The notes below the pieces were generated by a model. It was not told where the DNA came from and did not search any database. It saw only the letters and a list, made by a program, of their open reading frames with translations. Positions 1 to 6,945 of a DNA stretch of 12,160 nucleotides are shown in pieces (the stretch's first letter is position 1; each line of letters opens with the position of its first letter). Both the position numbers and the translations under genes were made by a program. Location: positions 1 through 12,160 of the forward strand of contig DWYO01000095.1 of NCBI GenBank assembly GCA_019118725.1, given 5' to 3'. Source of the stretch: Candidatus Parabacteroides intestinavium. GTDB taxonomy: Bacteria > Bacteroidota > Bacteroidia > Bacteroidales > Tannerellaceae.

Positions 1-1
1 C

Positions 2-3000
2 CATGGAAATATGTTCGGCATCAAGGAATTTTTTAATAAGGTAAACAAGAAAAACGGAAAAGTTCAGTCTACCATTAAAGATATCCGGAAAGAGCTGAAA
101 GGTCTGGAGGCGAAAGAGAATTTGAGTGCAGAGGAGTCTGCCCGGAAAGAGGAACTCCTAAAGCAATTGGATGAGGCTAATAAATCTTTATTCAAACCTA
201 TCATTGGGTGCGAATGCTATTGTGCACGTAATAATCGCCATAAAAAAGATGAAAAAGAGGATCTGAGCGGATGGCATTTAATCGTATTGGCCAAGAATCT
301 GCAAGGGTATAAGAACTTGATCAAAATGGTTTCTTATTCCTGGACAGAAGGTTTTTACGGGCGTCCGCGTATTGACAAGGAACTGTTGGAACATTACCAC
401 GAAGGGCTTATAGTCTGCTCGGCTTGCTTGGGTGGAGAAATTCCCCAAAAGATTATGCGCGGAAATATCCGAGGTGCGGAAGAAGCTATTCTTTGGTTCA
501 AGAATCTTTTTGGTGAGGATTATTATTTAGAACTGCAACGCCACGAAACCCATCGTCCTGACGCAGAACAAGGCACTTACAAACGCCAAGTTGAGGTCAA
601 CAAGGTATTGATAGAACTGGCATACAAGCATAATATCAAATTAATCGCAAGCAATGATGTCCATTTTGTCAACGAAGAAGATGCCGACGCTCATGACCGG
701 CTGATCTGCTTGAGTACCGGAAAGGATTTAAACGATCCGACACGCATGCGGTACACCAAGCAAGAATGGTTGAAGACAACGGCTGAAATGAATCAAATCT
801 TTGCAGATGTTCCGGAAGCGCTCCGCAACACGTTAGAGGTAGCAGACAAAGTAGAATTTTACAGCATTGATAGTGCACCGATTATGCCCACTTTCAACAT
901 TCCTGAAGATTTCGGAACAGAAAAAGGATACCGGGAAAAATTCTCTGAAAAGAATCTGTTTGATGAGTTTACACAAGACGAGAACGGGAATGTTGTCTTA
1001 ACGCAAGAAGACGCAGAAGCAAAGATCAAGAAGTTAGGCGGCTATGAGAAATTATACCGGATCAAATTAGAAGCCGATTATCTGGCTAAACTCACATACG
1101 AGGGGGCAAAAGTACTTTATGGAGATCCGCTATCCGAAGAAGTGGCTGAACGGCTAAAGTTCGAACTCCATATTATGAAAACAATGGGTTTCCCGGGATA
1201 TTTCTTGATTGTACAAGACTTTATCCGCGCGGCGCGCGAAGAACTGGGTGTCTCGGTCGGACCGGGACGTGGATCTGCCGCCGGATCTGCCGTAGCTTAT
1301 TGTTTAGGCATAACAAAAATCGACCCGATTAAATATGATTTGCTGTTTGAACGTTTCCTGAACCCGGACCGTATCTCATTGCCTGATATTGATACGGACT
1401 TTGATGATGATGGCCGTGGAGAGGTGTTGCGTTGGGTTACTGACAAATATGGGGCAGAACGTGTCGCGCATATCATCACTTACGGTACAATGGCTATGAA
1501 ATTAGCCATTAAGGATGTGGCTCGTGTGGAAAAGCTCTCATTAGCTGAATCCAATCGTCTGGCCAAACTGGTTCCGGATAAAATCCCGGACATGAAGAAA
1601 TTCAAGTTGAAAGACGCCATCGAATATGTTCCAGAACTGAAAGCCGCGGCAACCGGAGCAGACCCTTTAGTGAGAGACACGTTAAAATATGCTCAAATGC
1701 TGGAGGGGAACGTACGCAATACCGGAGTTCATGCCTGTGGCGTCATCATCGGACGTTATGATATTTCAGACATAGTGCCGGTGAGTACGGCGAAAGACAA
1801 AGATACCGGCGAGGAAATGCTGGTTACTCAATATGAGGGTTCCGTCATCGAAGAAACAGGGTTAATTAAGATGGACTTCCTCGGACTGAAAACCTTATCA
1901 ATCATTAAAGATGCTGTCGAAAATATCCGACTCACAACGGGAAAAGTATTAGATATTGACCATATAAGCCTGGAAGACCCTGAGACCTACAAACTCTATT
2001 GCGAAGGAAGAACTACCGGAACATTCCAGTTTGAATCGGCCGGTATGCAAAAATACTTGAAAGAGTTACAGCCTTCGAAATTTGAGGATCTGATAGCCAT
2101 GAATGCCTTGTACCGGCCGGGACCTATGGACTATATCCCTTCTTTCATTGCCCGGAAACATGGGAAAGAAGAAATAAAATACGATATTCCGGTCATGGAA
2201 CGTTATCTGAAAGACACTTATGGCATTACAGTTTATCAAGAGCAGGTCATGCTGTTGTCACGCCTATTGGCAAACTTCACCCGAGGCGAAAGTGACGCTT
2301 TGCGAAAAGCTATGGGTAAGAAGTTGATTGATAAAATGAATGCCCTCAAAGAGAAATTCATGAAAGGCGGAGAAGCAAACGGATATAAAGCGGAGACCCT
2401 GAACAAGATCTGGTGCGATTGGGAGAAATTTGCTTCGTATGCATTCAACAAAAGTCACGCCACCTGTTATTCATGGGTAGCTTACCAAACAGCTTTCTTA
2501 AAAGCGAACTATCCTTCCGAATATATGGCTGCCGTATTGAGCCGAAGTTTGTCGAATATCTCTGATATTACCAAGTTTATGGACGAATGCAAGGCTATGG
2601 GAATTTTAGTTTTAGGGCCGGATGTCAATGAATCTTTCTTGAAGTTCAGTGTAGACGAGCAGAAAAATATTCGTTTTGGATTAGCGGCTATCAAAGGAGT
2701 CGGTGAGTCGGCCGTGATGAATATCATAGACGAACGTAAAAAGAACGGGCACTATAAAGATATCTTCGATTTCGTTGAACGTGTCAGTCTTTCGGCTTGT
2801 AATAGAAAAACAATGGAATCGTTGGCTTTGGCTGGAGCCTTGGATGGTTTTGGCATTCCGCGTGAGTCATTCTTTGCTGACAATGGCAAAGGAGAGACTT
2901 TCATGGATATTCTGTTGCGCTACGGGAATAAGTATCAAATGGATAAAGCGACTTCAGCTGCGTCATTATTCGGCGATGATAATTTCGTGGCTATAGCAAA

Positions 3001-3679
3001 ACCCGAAATTCCCCATTGCGAACGCTGGAGTGATTTGGAACGGCTGAACAAAGAAAAAGAATTAGTAGGCATTTACCTTTCAGCCCATCCGCTGGACGAA
3101 TATCGCATTATTTTAAATTATGTATGCAATACAGGCATGGCCGAACTGGATGATAAAGAAAGTATTGTTGATCGAGATATACTACTTGGGGGTATTGTTA
3201 CCGGATTTCGCGAAGGAATGACCAAAACAGGCAAGCCGTATGGCATTTTAAGAATGGAAGATTTTACCGGAAGTGGAGAAATCGCTCTGTTCGGACAAAA
3301 CTATATTGACTATGCAAAGTACGGGAAAGAAGGAATGTACCTTTTGGTATCCGGAAAAATGGAACCCAGGAAATATAATGAAAATGTACTTGATTTCCGC
3401 ATCGCCTCAATCAAACTATTGCAAGACGAAAAAGATAGCCTGATTGACAACATCAGTATTACGCTTCCTATCCATGATTTGGACGAACAAACTGTCAACG
3501 AGTTGACTACGATAATCCACAACAATCCAGGAAACAGTTTGCTTTACTTCAAGGTAGTCGACGGGAATAACAATATATCGTTAAATCTGTTTTCACGGAG
3601 CGTACGGTTGAATGTAACCAAAGAGCTGGTCGATTATTTGACCGAAAACGAAAATATTGACTTTAAAATAAATGGATAA
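2..3679 (+). CDS. dnaE: DNA polymerase III subunit alpha, 5'-truncated by the window edge
   Basis: This is the catalytic subunit of the replicative DNA polymerase. The reading frame is open from base 2 (H-G-N-M-F-G, the end of an early PHP-domain motif), so the Met at base 11 is internal and perhaps 50-60 N-terminal residues lie outside the window. Counting that Met as residue 1: the PHP domain runs to about residue 240 (GCE at 66-68, CSACLGGE at 136-143, NDVHF at 215-219). The C-family polymerase core has VGPGRGSAAGS at 416-426 and the acidic PDIDTDF at 458-464. The third catalytic Asp is probably D622 in KMDFLGL. Thumb, fingers and helix-hairpin-helix regions follow, then an OB-fold at about 1057-1120. 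A charged Lys/Glu-rich insertion sits at about residues 12-60. The frame is uninterrupted to TAA. trxA follows 78 bp downstream on the same strand with its own likely promoter. Identification is very secure. Confidence 0.98.
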   Translation, partial: HGNMFGIKEFFNKVNKKNGKVQSTIKDIRKELKGLEAKENLSAEESARKEELLKQLDEANKSLFKPIIGCECYCARNNRHKKDEKEDLSGWHLIVLAKNLQGYKNLIKMVSYSWTEGFYGRPRIDKELLEHYHEGLIVCSACLGGEIPQKIMRGNIRGAEEAILWFKNLFGEDYYLELQRHETHRPDAEQGTYKRQVEVNKVLIELAYKHNIKLIASNDVHFVNEEDADAHDRLICLSTGKDLNDPTRMRYTKQEWLKTTAEMNQIFADVPEALRNTLEVADKVEFYSIDSAPIMPTFNIPEDFGTEKGYREKFSEKNLFDEFTQDENGNVVLTQEDAEAKIKKLGGYEKLYRIKLEADYLAKLTYEGAKVLYGDPLSEEVAERLKFELHIMKTMGFPGYFLIVQDFIRAAREELGVSVGPGRGSAAGSAVAYCLGITKIDPIKYDLLFERFLNPDRISLPDIDTDFDDDGRGEVLRWVTDKYGAERVAHIITYGTMAMKLAIKDVARVEKLSLAESNRLAKLVPDKIPDMKKFKLKDAIEYVPELKAAATGADPLVRDTLKYAQMLEGNVRNTGVHACGVIIGRYDISDIVPVSTAKDKDTGEEMLVTQYEGSVIEETGLIKMDFLGLKTLSIIKDAVENIRLTTGKVLDIDHISLEDPETYKLYCEGRTTGTFQFESAGMQKYLKELQPSKFEDLIAMNALYRPGPMDYIPSFIARKHGKEEIKYDIPVMERYLKDTYGITVYQEQVMLLSRLLANFTRGESDALRKAMGKKLIDKMNALKEKFMKGGEANGYKAETLNKIWCDWEKFASYAFNKSHATCYSWVAYQTAFLKANYPSEYMAAVLSRSLSNISDITKFMDECKAMGILVLGPDVNESFLKFSVDEQKNIRFGLAAIKGVGESAVMNIIDERKKNGHYKDIFDFVERVSLSACNRKTMESLALAGALDGFGIPRESFFADNGKGETFMDILLRYGNKYQMDKATSAASLFGDDNFVAIAKPEIPHCERWSDLERLNKEKELVGIYLSAHPLDEYRIILNYVCNTGMAELDDKESIVDRDILLGGIVTGFREGMTKTGKPYGILRMEDFTGSGEIALFGQNYIDYAKYGKEGMYLLVSGKMEPRKYNENVLDFRIASIKLLQDEKDSLIDNISITLPIHDLDEQTVNELTTIIHNNPGNSLLYFKVVDGNNNISLNLFSRSVRLNVTKELVDYLTENENIDFKING

Positions 3680-3681
3680 AA

Positions 3682-3713
3682 TTAGGGGCAGGAAATAAAA
3701 TTTCGTATTTTTG
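3682..3713 (+). promoter_or_regulatory. Bacteroidota-type promoter for trxA
   Basis: TATTTTTG at 3706-3713 fits the Bacteroidota primary sigma factor -7 element TAnnTTTG exactly. TTAG at 3682-3685, 20 bp upstream, is a one-mismatch version of the -33 element TTTG. Transcription would start near 3720, giving a leader of about 38 nt before the trxA ATG at 3758. The -33 element lies directly behind the dnaE stop codon. This is a sequence match only. Confidence 0.6.
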
Positions 3714-3757
3714 CCAACGTTTTTTGCAACGATATTAGATTTAAATCATTTATAAAT

Positions 3758-4075
3758 ATGGCTTTACAAATTACTGACGCAAACTTTAATGAGTATGCAA
3801 ATTCGGGAAAACCGATGGTGCTGGATTTCTGGGCTGAGTGGTGCGGTCCGTGCAGAATGGTTTCTCCAATTATCGATGAATTAGCCCAAGATTATGAAGG
3901 GCGTGTGATAATCGGAAAAATGGATGTGGACAATAATGACGAAGTTGTAGGTCAATTCGGCATTCGAAACATTCCGACCGTGTTATTTTTAAAGAATGGC
4001 GAAATGGTTGACAAAATCGTGGGTGCTACCAGCAAAGACAAATTTGTTGAGAAAATTGAAGCTATGCTCAAATAA
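3758..4075 (+). CDS. trxA: Thioredoxin
   Basis: This is a small cytoplasmic disulfide reductase that passes electrons from thioredoxin reductase to ribonucleotide reductase, peroxidases and other targets. At 105 residues it has the normal length for a bacterial thioredoxin. The redox motif WCGPC is at residues 28-32 within FWAEWCGPCRM, and the conserved cis-proline is P73 in NIPT. D23, the buried acid in the VLDFWA strand, is also present. No signal peptide is visible, so it is the cytoplasmic form and not a periplasmic TlpA/ResA relative. It has its own promoter 45-76 bp upstream and a strong terminator 25 bp downstream, so it is probably monocistronic, with possible read-through from dnaE. 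Start: the only ATG that gives the standard N-terminus MALQITDANF. Confidence 0.97.
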   Translation: MALQITDANFNEYANSGKPMVLDFWAEWCGPCRMVSPIIDELAQDYEGRVIIGKMDVDNNDEVVGQFGIRNIPTVLFLKNGEMVDKIVGATSKDKFVEKIEAMLK

Positions 4076-4099
4076 CTCATTTCCCGAACTTATGCATTT

Positions 4100-4144
4100 C
4101 AAGAAGAGGATGTATCTTTGGAGGTACACCCTCTTCTTGTTTTT
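4100..4144 (+). terminator. Rho-independent terminator of trxA
   Basis: The arms CAAGAAGAGG (4100-4109) and CCTCTTCTTG (4130-4139) pair perfectly over 10 bp. An inner TGTA/TACA stem (4111-4114 with 4125-4128) extends the hairpin around a 10-nt loop. Five Ts follow at 4140-4144. It lies between convergent trxA and the LOG-family gene. The U-tract is good only in the + direction; read from the - strand, what follows is GAAATGCAT, so it is at best a weak terminator for the opposing operon. Confidence 0.9.
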
Positions 4145-4182
4145 ATAAATGTTCTTTTCTCGTGTGGCCATTGGGCGCCTCA

Positions 4183-4758
4183 TCAAATCGCAGCAAACCG
4201 GCGGATGCCGGCATCCCATACAGGAAGAGTTTGTATAAGTCGGACCGCTTCGGCAGGCGAATTCGTGACCGTCCACATTCCTGCATGTTGCTCCCGCATA
4301 AAGTTCTCTTCTACCGCCTTGTGGAGCATCGCTAACAGAGGGTCAAAATAATGATTGATATTCAGGATGACAATCGGATTCAGATATAACCCCAGTTGCT
4401 TCCAGGTAATAATTTCCAGCAACTCCTCCAAAGTCCCGCAGCCTCCAGGCAAGGCAATGATGGCATTCGAGAGGCGTGCCATTGTCTGCTTCCGTTCGTG
4501 CATATCTTTAACTTCGATGAGCTGGCTCAATCCGGTGTGATTCCATCCCTGCTCCACCATGAAGTGCGGGATAACCCCTGTAACCGTTCCACCTTCTGCT
4601 AAAGCTGCATCCGACAAGGCTCCCATCAACCCAATATTGCTTGCCCCGTTAATGATTCCAATCCGTTCTTGTGCTAATAAACTACCCAATTGTCTGGCAG
4701 CAGCAAAATAAATTTCCGCTATTTTCGTACTTGAAGCACAATACACACAAACATTCAT
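4183..4758 (-). CDS. LOG-family protein (TIGR00730), nucleoside-5'-monophosphate phosphoribohydrolase type
   Basis: The LOG family has a Rossmann-like fold. Characterised members cleave the N-glycosidic bond of AMP-type or cytokinin nucleotides, releasing the base and ribose 5-phosphate. From ATG 4758 the protein is 191 residues and starts MNVCVYCASS, the usual family N-terminus; a longer reading would need a TTG start at 4785. The signature PGGCGTLEE is at residues 104-112, and MHERKQTM, carrying the conserved Arg and Lys, is at 86-93. The nucleotide loop reads NGASNIGLMG (37-46), whereas the family usually has a glycine-rich GGGSxGLMG. It is the last gene of the dut operon, 30 bp after the EnvC-like gene. 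Bacterial substrates are mostly unknown, and the old label 'lysine decarboxylase' should not be used. The family call is sure; the exact substrate is not. Confidence 0.9.
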   Translation of the reverse strand: MNVCVYCASSTKIAEIYFAAARQLGSLLAQERIGIINGASNIGLMGALSDAALAEGGTVTGVIPHFMVEQGWNHTGLSQLIEVKDMHERKQTMARLSNAIIALPGGCGTLEELLEIITWKQLGLYLNPIVILNINHYFDPLLAMLHKAVEENFMREQHAGMWTVTNSPAEAVRLIQTLPVWDAGIRRFAAI

Positions 4759-4788
4759 AAACGTTTCTTTAAAGTGAATAAACAATTA

Positions 4789-6063
4789 TCATTCCCCCGC
4801 TAACCAGGAGGCTGGATTCAATTTGGTTCTCTCTTTCCAAAGCTGGAAATGGAGGATAGTGGTGTTGTTATCTTCCGGATCAGAGAAAATTTTCCCGATG
4901 GCTTGTCGGGTACTGACTTTATCGCCGGCTTTGACATACACTTGGCTCAAGTTACTATAAACAGTAAGATAATTACCATGACGGATAATAACCGAATTAT
5001 TGTACCCCGGGACCATGAAGATACGGGTAACCTCTCCGTTGAATACCGCGCGGGCATCTGCTCCCGGCGTAGTCTGGATATCAATACCGTTATTATTGGT
5101 ACGTACATATTTCAGCTCTTGATGTTGTTGCTCACCAAACCGTCCGACAATCGTATGCGATCCGGATACCGGATAAGGTAATTGTCCGCGATTGCCGGAA
5201 AAATTGGCGGATAAAGCCCTTTCTACTTTTGTCATGGCATAGCCGCCTTTCACATCTGCCTTACGTTCGGCTTCCGGACTTTTCCCTTTATTGGCTTTGG
5301 CAAGGCGCTCTCTTTCAGCGCGGGCTTTTGCCTCAGCTTCAGCAATCTCCTTCGCAATCTGCTGTTCGATCATGCGATCAAGCTGTTGAGCCTGCTTCTG
5401 TTTTTGTCTTAGTTGAGCTTGAAGCAGACTTTTCTTCTTGTTGAGCTCTTTGACCTCCTTCTGCTGGTCGGCCTCTTCCAATTGAAGTTTCTTTTGTTCT
5501 TCTTCCCGATTGGCCAACAACGATTGTTTTTCCGCTTTGGTCTTCGCCAATTCGTTTTGTTTTTTAGTAATCTCCGCTTGTTTCTCTACAATGCCAAGGG
5601 CTTGCTGTTTTTGCCAGTTTGCATATTCACGCAAATAACGCAATCGGCGCAAAGATTGGGCAAAATTGTCTGCCGAAAGGATAAACAACAATTTGTCTTG
5701 GGAAGAATGTCGTTTATACATACTCCGAACAGACTTACCATAGTTCTGCTGTTTCTCTTTCAATTCCGTTTCCAATCGGTCTATTTGCTTTGCCATATCC
5801 GCCATTTGTTCGTTGATGGCATTGATCTCTTGTCCGAGCAGACTGATAACCTTTTTCCGAGAAAGAATCTGTTGGGATAAAAGGTTTAACCGACGCAGGT
5901 AATCTTTGGTCGTAGCCTGTGTCTGATCCAATAATGCGCTGGTACGCTTTATTTCCGCCAATGCTTCTTTACGCTGCTTTTCCAATTCCTGTACACGGGC
6001 GGAATTCTGCCCCATAGCCAAGCAAGAGAAGCCAACCAATATCATCAACCAAACGTATTTCAT
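4789..6063 (-). CDS. EnvC-like murein hydrolase activator (coiled coil + degenerate LytM/M23 domain)
   Basis: This is a predicted periplasmic protein of 424 residues. A type I signal peptide spans about residues 1-18 (MKYVWLMILVGFSCLAMG, cut before Q19). A long Gln/Lys/Glu-rich coiled coil covers roughly 20-265 and a LytM (peptidase M23) domain about 300-424. The zinc and catalytic positions of active M23 enzymes are largely lost. The first metal His is N325 (NNNGIDI; the Asp, D328, remains), the usual YxHLS His is N371, and the HxH pair is I403-L-H405. By analogy with E. coli EnvC, whose LytM domain activates amidases without cutting peptidoglycan itself, I infer an activator that helps split septal wall. 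Start: ATG 6063; upstream extension would need a TTG at 6105. It sits 42 bp after the DUF4292 gene and 30 bp before the LOG gene, in one operon. Confidence 0.9.
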   Translation of the reverse strand: MKYVWLMILVGFSCLAMGQNSARVQELEKQRKEALAEIKRTSALLDQTQATTKDYLRRLNLLSQQILSRKKVISLLGQEINAINEQMADMAKQIDRLETELKEKQQNYGKSVRSMYKRHSSQDKLLFILSADNFAQSLRRLRYLREYANWQKQQALGIVEKQAEITKKQNELAKTKAEKQSLLANREEEQKKLQLEEADQQKEVKELNKKKSLLQAQLRQKQKQAQQLDRMIEQQIAKEIAEAEAKARAERERLAKANKGKSPEAERKADVKGGYAMTKVERALSANFSGNRGQLPYPVSGSHTIVGRFGEQQHQELKYVRTNNNGIDIQTTPGADARAVFNGEVTRIFMVPGYNNSVIIRHGNYLTVYSNLSQVYVKAGDKVSTRQAIGKIFSDPEDNNTTILHFQLWKERTKLNPASWLAGE

Positions 6064-6105
6064 AATGTACAAACAAATAAACACTAAAACTAAAGAACCC
6101 AACAA

Positions 6106-6945
6106 TTACGGGAACAAAGATTTTAAGATCTGATCCAGAGTGACACGCTTATATTTGGACGGAATCTGGAACTCCATCTTTAAGGCTTTATTCCATTGCA
6201 TACGCGAATAATAGATGCTCATCCCTCCTTTTGATTTTCCTTCCTCCAACAACGATACTTCCATGCGCTGAGGAAAAAACTTTTGCCCTTCAGTAACTTG
6301 GAAATCCGCATATTGCCAAAGCAACGCATAGCGGTCTATCTTATCCGATATCCGTGTAGAAAGCAGTTTCTCTTCATTATCCGCCTTAAAAAGATAATGC
6401 AGGTCCATCCGGTCTTCGGTATGCAGGCTCGTTATCATTCCCTCGCGATCCAACTTAAAATGATTATACAGAAAATCATCGACCTCCTTTTCGCCCGGCA
6501 AAAACAATTGATTCAGGAAAAGTGCCTGTAGGTTGTAAAAATTAAAGTCGATAGGCAATTGCCCCCTGAATCCGGCATAGTTCTCTGCAAAATAACGCCG
6601 GTTCATCCGGTCCAACAACTTGATGCTATCTGTGCTCAACTCGATACGGAACATCTCAATTCCCAAGAAAGGCTGAACCGATAGCTGAAGAGCACTATCC
6701 TTGACCAGCTTCATTTCCACACGCGAACCGATACTTTTATCGGCTGTATTCAAATCTATGCTCAACCGGGCAGACAAGGTGTGGAACTGTACCTCTTGCT
6801 CCTGCATGGATGCGACAAATTCGTCCAGCGCTTTCGTGTTAGCTTTTCCGGAGGTACCGGGAGCCTTACTGGTCTTACAACTATTCAACAGGAACAATCC
6901 AATCACCAGCAAAAAGGGCAGAATATGTATCAGACTCTTTTTCAT
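6106..6945 (-). CDS. DUF4292 lipoprotein, possibly LolA/LolB-like
   Basis: This is a predicted lipoprotein of 279 residues. A hydrophobic signal sequence ends in the lipobox LLNSC, with the acylated Cys at residue 23, followed by a Ser/Lys/Gly-rich linker. The remainder is a beta-rich domain matching my memory of DUF4292, a Bacteroidota family. Alternating stretches such as ARLSIDLN and LQLSVQPFLG, then a basic MNRRYF segment, resemble the half-open barrel of LolA/LolB lipoprotein carriers. That fold assignment is inference; no function is proven from sequence. The ATG overlaps the stop of the preceding TPR gene (ATGA), with GAGG 4 nt before the start, so translation is probably coupled. The pairing of this lipoprotein with a TPR protein and an EnvC-like protein suggests a role in the outer envelope. 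DUF4292 is fairly sure, LolB-like much less so. Confidence 0.85.
   Translation of the reverse strand: MKKSLIHILPFLLVIGLFLLNSCKTSKAPGTSGKANTKALDEFVASMQEQEVQFHTLSARLSIDLNTADKSIGSRVEMKLVKDSALQLSVQPFLGIEMFRIELSTDSIKLLDRMNRRYFAENYAGFRGQLPIDFNFYNLQALFLNQLFLPGEKEVDDFLYNHFKLDREGMITSLHTEDRMDLHYLFKADNEEKLLSTRISDKIDRYALLWQYADFQVTEGQKFFPQRMEVSLLEEGKSKGGMSIYYSRMQWNKALKMEFQIPSKYKRVTLDQILKSLFP

Noticed and set aside
11..13. ATG at base 11 as the start of dnaE
   Set aside because: The frame is open upstream and encodes H-G-N, part of a conserved PHP motif, so the true start lies left of the window.
4145..4182. Possible small gene or RNA between the trxA terminator and the LOG stop codon
   Set aside because: Only 38 bp with no start/stop pair or structure of note.
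5413..5880. A 155-codon + strand frame rich in Leu and Phe, resembling a membrane protein
   Set aside because: It is the antisense of the Gln/Lys/Glu-rich coiled coil of the EnvC-like gene; such codons read as Leu/Phe on the other strand. No start context or separate signal supports it.
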